A DNA stretch of 7,171 nucleotides from Balneolaceae bacterium. Lineage in GTDB: Bacteria > Bacteroidota > Rhodothermia > Balneolales > Balneolaceae. How positions within the stretch are numbered: position 1 is the first letter of the stretch; every line of letters begins with the position of its first letter. Shown piece after piece: positions 6,068 to 7,171 of this stretch. The stretch covers positions 1 to 7,171 of the forward strand of contig SKWF01000231.1 in NCBI GenBank assembly GCA_007129085.1, read 5' to 3'. The notes below the pieces were generated by a model. It was not told the DNA's origin and searched no databases. It was given only the letters and a program-made list of their open reading frames with translations. The position numbers and the translations under genes were made by a program.

Positions 6068-6619
6068 TTATTTATTTCTGTCTCTCTCCCATTTTGAAGG
6101 ATTATGAATGATGTAATTCCGGATGTGATGTAGTGCTTGGTCATTTCGGATGATGTTTTCGTAATAATTTCGTTGCCAAAAGCTATTACCCGTTTTATTG
6201 ATGATGATATTTGCCTTTTTTGAAACGTTCATTTTATACCATCCGATAATTTTAGGCAATAACATTTGTCGACGGCGTTTACGGTATTCTTCGGAATCGA
6301 ATTTCAAATCATCCTGTGGCTGCAATTTATGAATTGCAGCCACAGGATTTGATTCAATACCTATTATCCCATGAACGTGATTTGGCATCACCACAAACGC
6401 ATCTAACGTAACGTTTTCAAATCGGCCCGGTATTTGATACCACCTTTCCCATGCAATTCGCCCCAACCTATTCAATCGCATTTCGCCATCCACAACATCC
6501 CCAAACAGAGGTCTACGGTCTTGAATGCATATGGTCACGAAATATTCTCCCGGCGATGAATAATCATAACTCTGCAGACGGATTGATCTGCGGGGTTTCT
6601 GCTTTTTCTCACGGTTCAT
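6068..6619 (-). CDS. REP-associated tyrosine transposase (RAYT, Y1/IS200-like HUH)
   Basis: This 183-residue protein matches the RAYT group of HUH single-strand endonucleases related to IS200/IS605 TnpA. It opens with the typical RRSIRLQSYDYSSPGEYFVTI (10-30), then LFGDVVDGEMRLNRLGRIA (38-56), LDAFVVMPNHVHGIIGI (72-88) with the metal-binding HUH pair H81/H83, and FWQRNYYENIIRN (147-159), where Y152 or Y153 is the candidate nucleophile. It ends YIIHNPSKWERD. Such enzymes are domesticated, usually single-copy, and are thought to disperse REP hairpins. The HUH and Tyr motifs are intact, so it may be active. Residues 91-103, in the variable linker between them, are encoded by a perfect palindrome (6311-6348), and a related palindrome lies 43 bp upstream. 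The start ATG at 6617-6619 precedes the canonical N-terminus. The stop abuts that of mgsA. Confidence 0.93.
   Translation of the reverse strand: MNREKKQKPRRSIRLQSYDYSSPGEYFVTICIQDRRPLFGDVVDGEMRLNRLGRIAWERWYQIPGRFENVTLDAFVVMPNHVHGIIGIESNPVAAIHKLQPQDDLKFDSEEYRKRRRQMLLPKIIGWYKMNVSKKANIIINKTGNSFWQRNYYENIIRNDQALHHIRNYIIHNPSKWERDRNK
6311..6348. repeat. REP-like perfect hairpin embedded in the RAYT coding sequence
   Basis: ATCCTGTGGCTGCAATT (6311-6327) and its exact reverse complement (6332-6348) flank the loop TATG, making a 17-bp perfect stem. With a two-base bulge (6349-6350), four more pairs can form outside it (6307-6310 with 6351-6354). On the minus strand it encodes RAYT residues 91-103 (NPVAAIHKLQPQD) without breaking the frame. 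Its centre, TGCAATT-TATG-AATTGCA, is shared with the palindrome upstream of the gene, while the outer arms differ. Confidence 0.88.
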
Positions 6620-6660
6620 GTTGTGATCTATTATTTTAATTACCCGCGCTATCCATTGTA

Positions 6661-6705
6661 CGCCATAAGTACATGCAATTCATGAATTGCATGTACTTAT
6701 GGGCG
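6661..6705. repeat. REP-like 40-nt perfect palindrome upstream of the RAYT gene
   Basis: Positions 6663-6702 form an uninterrupted dyad centred between 6682 and 6683; as a hairpin this is an 18-bp stem (CCATAAGTACATGCAATT and its complement) with loop CATG. Two more pairs (6661-6662 with 6704-6705) form if G6703 is bulged, the kind of stem irregularity that marks strand in REP hairpins. The core TGCAATT-CATG-AATTGCA matches the hairpin inside the RAYT gene. There is no T-tract on either side, so it is not a normal terminator. Confidence 0.9.
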
Positions 6706-6854
6706 ATACAGATGGCATTACAAGTAGTAGTTAATAATCCCTTCTACTTATATGAACCTCGAAAACCCATTTCCTTACACTTCTAAAAAATGGAACTTCA
6801 TTCCCTATCTTTCCCCTTCATTAGTACATACCCTTTCATCAAACCGCAACCGTC

Positions 6855-7171
6855 ATGAACCACCTTGAAACCGAAAAATCACCCTATCTTCAGCAGCATG
6901 TTCACAACCCCGTGGATTGGTACCCCTGGGGCGAAGAGGCGTTTGAAAAAGCAAAGAAGGAGAATAAACCGGTATTCCTCTCCATCGGCTATGCCACCTG
7001 TCACTGGTGCCATGTGATGGCACACGAAAGTTTCGAGGATGATGGTGTAGCAGAACTGATGAACCGGGCGTTTGTCAACATCAAGGTGGACCGCGAAGAG
7101 CGCCCCGATATCGACAACACCTACATGACCATCTGCCAGATGCTGACAGGACGAGGCGGCTGGCCCCTCAC
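6855..7171 (+). CDS. DUF255 thioredoxin-domain protein, YyaL/SPATA20 family (3' truncated by window)
   Basis: The frame is open from ATG 6855 to the window end, giving 105 complete codons of a protein that in this family usually has around 680-700 residues. The N-terminus MNHLETEKSPYLQQHV, then NPVDWYPWGEEAF (18-30), PVFLSIGYATCHWCHVM (39-55) with the CxxC-type pair C49/C52, HESFED (57-62), VNIKVDREERPDID, and GRGGWPL at the edge are all hallmarks of the DUF255 domain, a thioredoxin-like fold. Full-length relatives continue into an (alpha/alpha)6 barrel resembling sugar epimerases and glycosidases; the cellular role is not established. An in-frame TAG at 6822-6824 and no other ATG between fix the start. 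It is divergent from the RAYT gene across 235 bp that contains the 40-nt palindrome. Confidence 0.95.
   Translation, partial: MNHLETEKSPYLQQHVHNPVDWYPWGEEAFEKAKKENKPVFLSIGYATCHWCHVMAHESFEDDGVAELMNRAFVNIKVDREERPDIDNTYMTICQMLTGRGGWPL

Noticed and set aside
6663..6702. Reading the 40-nt palindrome as a terminator or an IS terminal repeat.
   Set aside because: There is no adjacent T-tract, no target-site duplication, and no matching copy at the other end of the RAYT gene; the related copy is inside the gene.
6706..6719. A 14-base direct match (ATACAGATGGCATT) with 3664-3677 inside the cyclase gene.
   Set aside because: One such match is not surprising in 7 kb, and the two contexts share nothing else.
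6722..6749. Short inverted repeat AAGTAG/CTACTT between the palindrome and the DUF255 gene.
   Set aside because: Six-base arms with a 16-base loop in AT-rich DNA are expected by chance.

Overview
The window looks like a piece of a Bacteroidota-type chromosome, most likely Balneolota or a close relative. This is inferred from a moderate to low GC content, almost no recognisable Shine-Dalgarno sequences in front of well-identified genes, a NamZ lipoprotein, a DUF5939-type soluble cyclase and a RAYT of the kind common in that group. No rRNA or tRNA gene marks the species. No phage, CRISPR array or canonical insertion sequence is visible, and no stretch over 300 bases lacks a gene. The longest gap is 6620-6854, which holds a large palindrome and otherwise nothing I can name.

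Left part (1-1605): a possible 3' end of an unidentified rightward gene is followed by two leftward genes for small two-helix membrane proteins, 8 bp apart and probably one operon. Divergent from them is a SpoU/TrmH-family 23S rRNA 2'-O-methyltransferase (rlmB-like). The shared upstream region contains a symmetric TATAATA that could serve as -10 element in both directions.

Middle (1606-3642): the rlmB-like gene converges on a secreted peptidoglycan-recycling exo-muramidase lipoprotein (namZ) across a 90-bp REPIN-like pair of G/C-run hairpins. Upstream of namZ, on the same strand, lies ndk. Between ndk and namZ is a clear intrinsic-terminator hairpin almost touching the namZ start.

Right part (3643-7171): divergent from ndk is a large soluble class III adenylate cyclase (SRPBCC-like domain, DUF5939 zinc ribbon, cyclase domain). 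It is followed 100 bp later by methylglyoxal synthase (mgsA). mgsA ends exactly where an oppositely oriented REP-associated tyrosine transposase (RAYT) ends. A perfect 17-bp inverted repeat is embedded in frame inside the RAYT coding sequence, and a 40-nt perfect palindrome with the same central core lies just upstream of its start. The window closes in the first 105 codons of a DUF255 thioredoxin-domain protein (YyaL/SPATA20 family).

Most genes are housekeeping or metabolic: rRNA modification, nucleotide balance, wall recycling, cAMP signalling and the methylglyoxal bypass. The more unusual material is the palindromic repeat system around and inside the RAYT, the separate REPIN-like element at 1643-1732, and the dyad-rich divergent regulatory regions.
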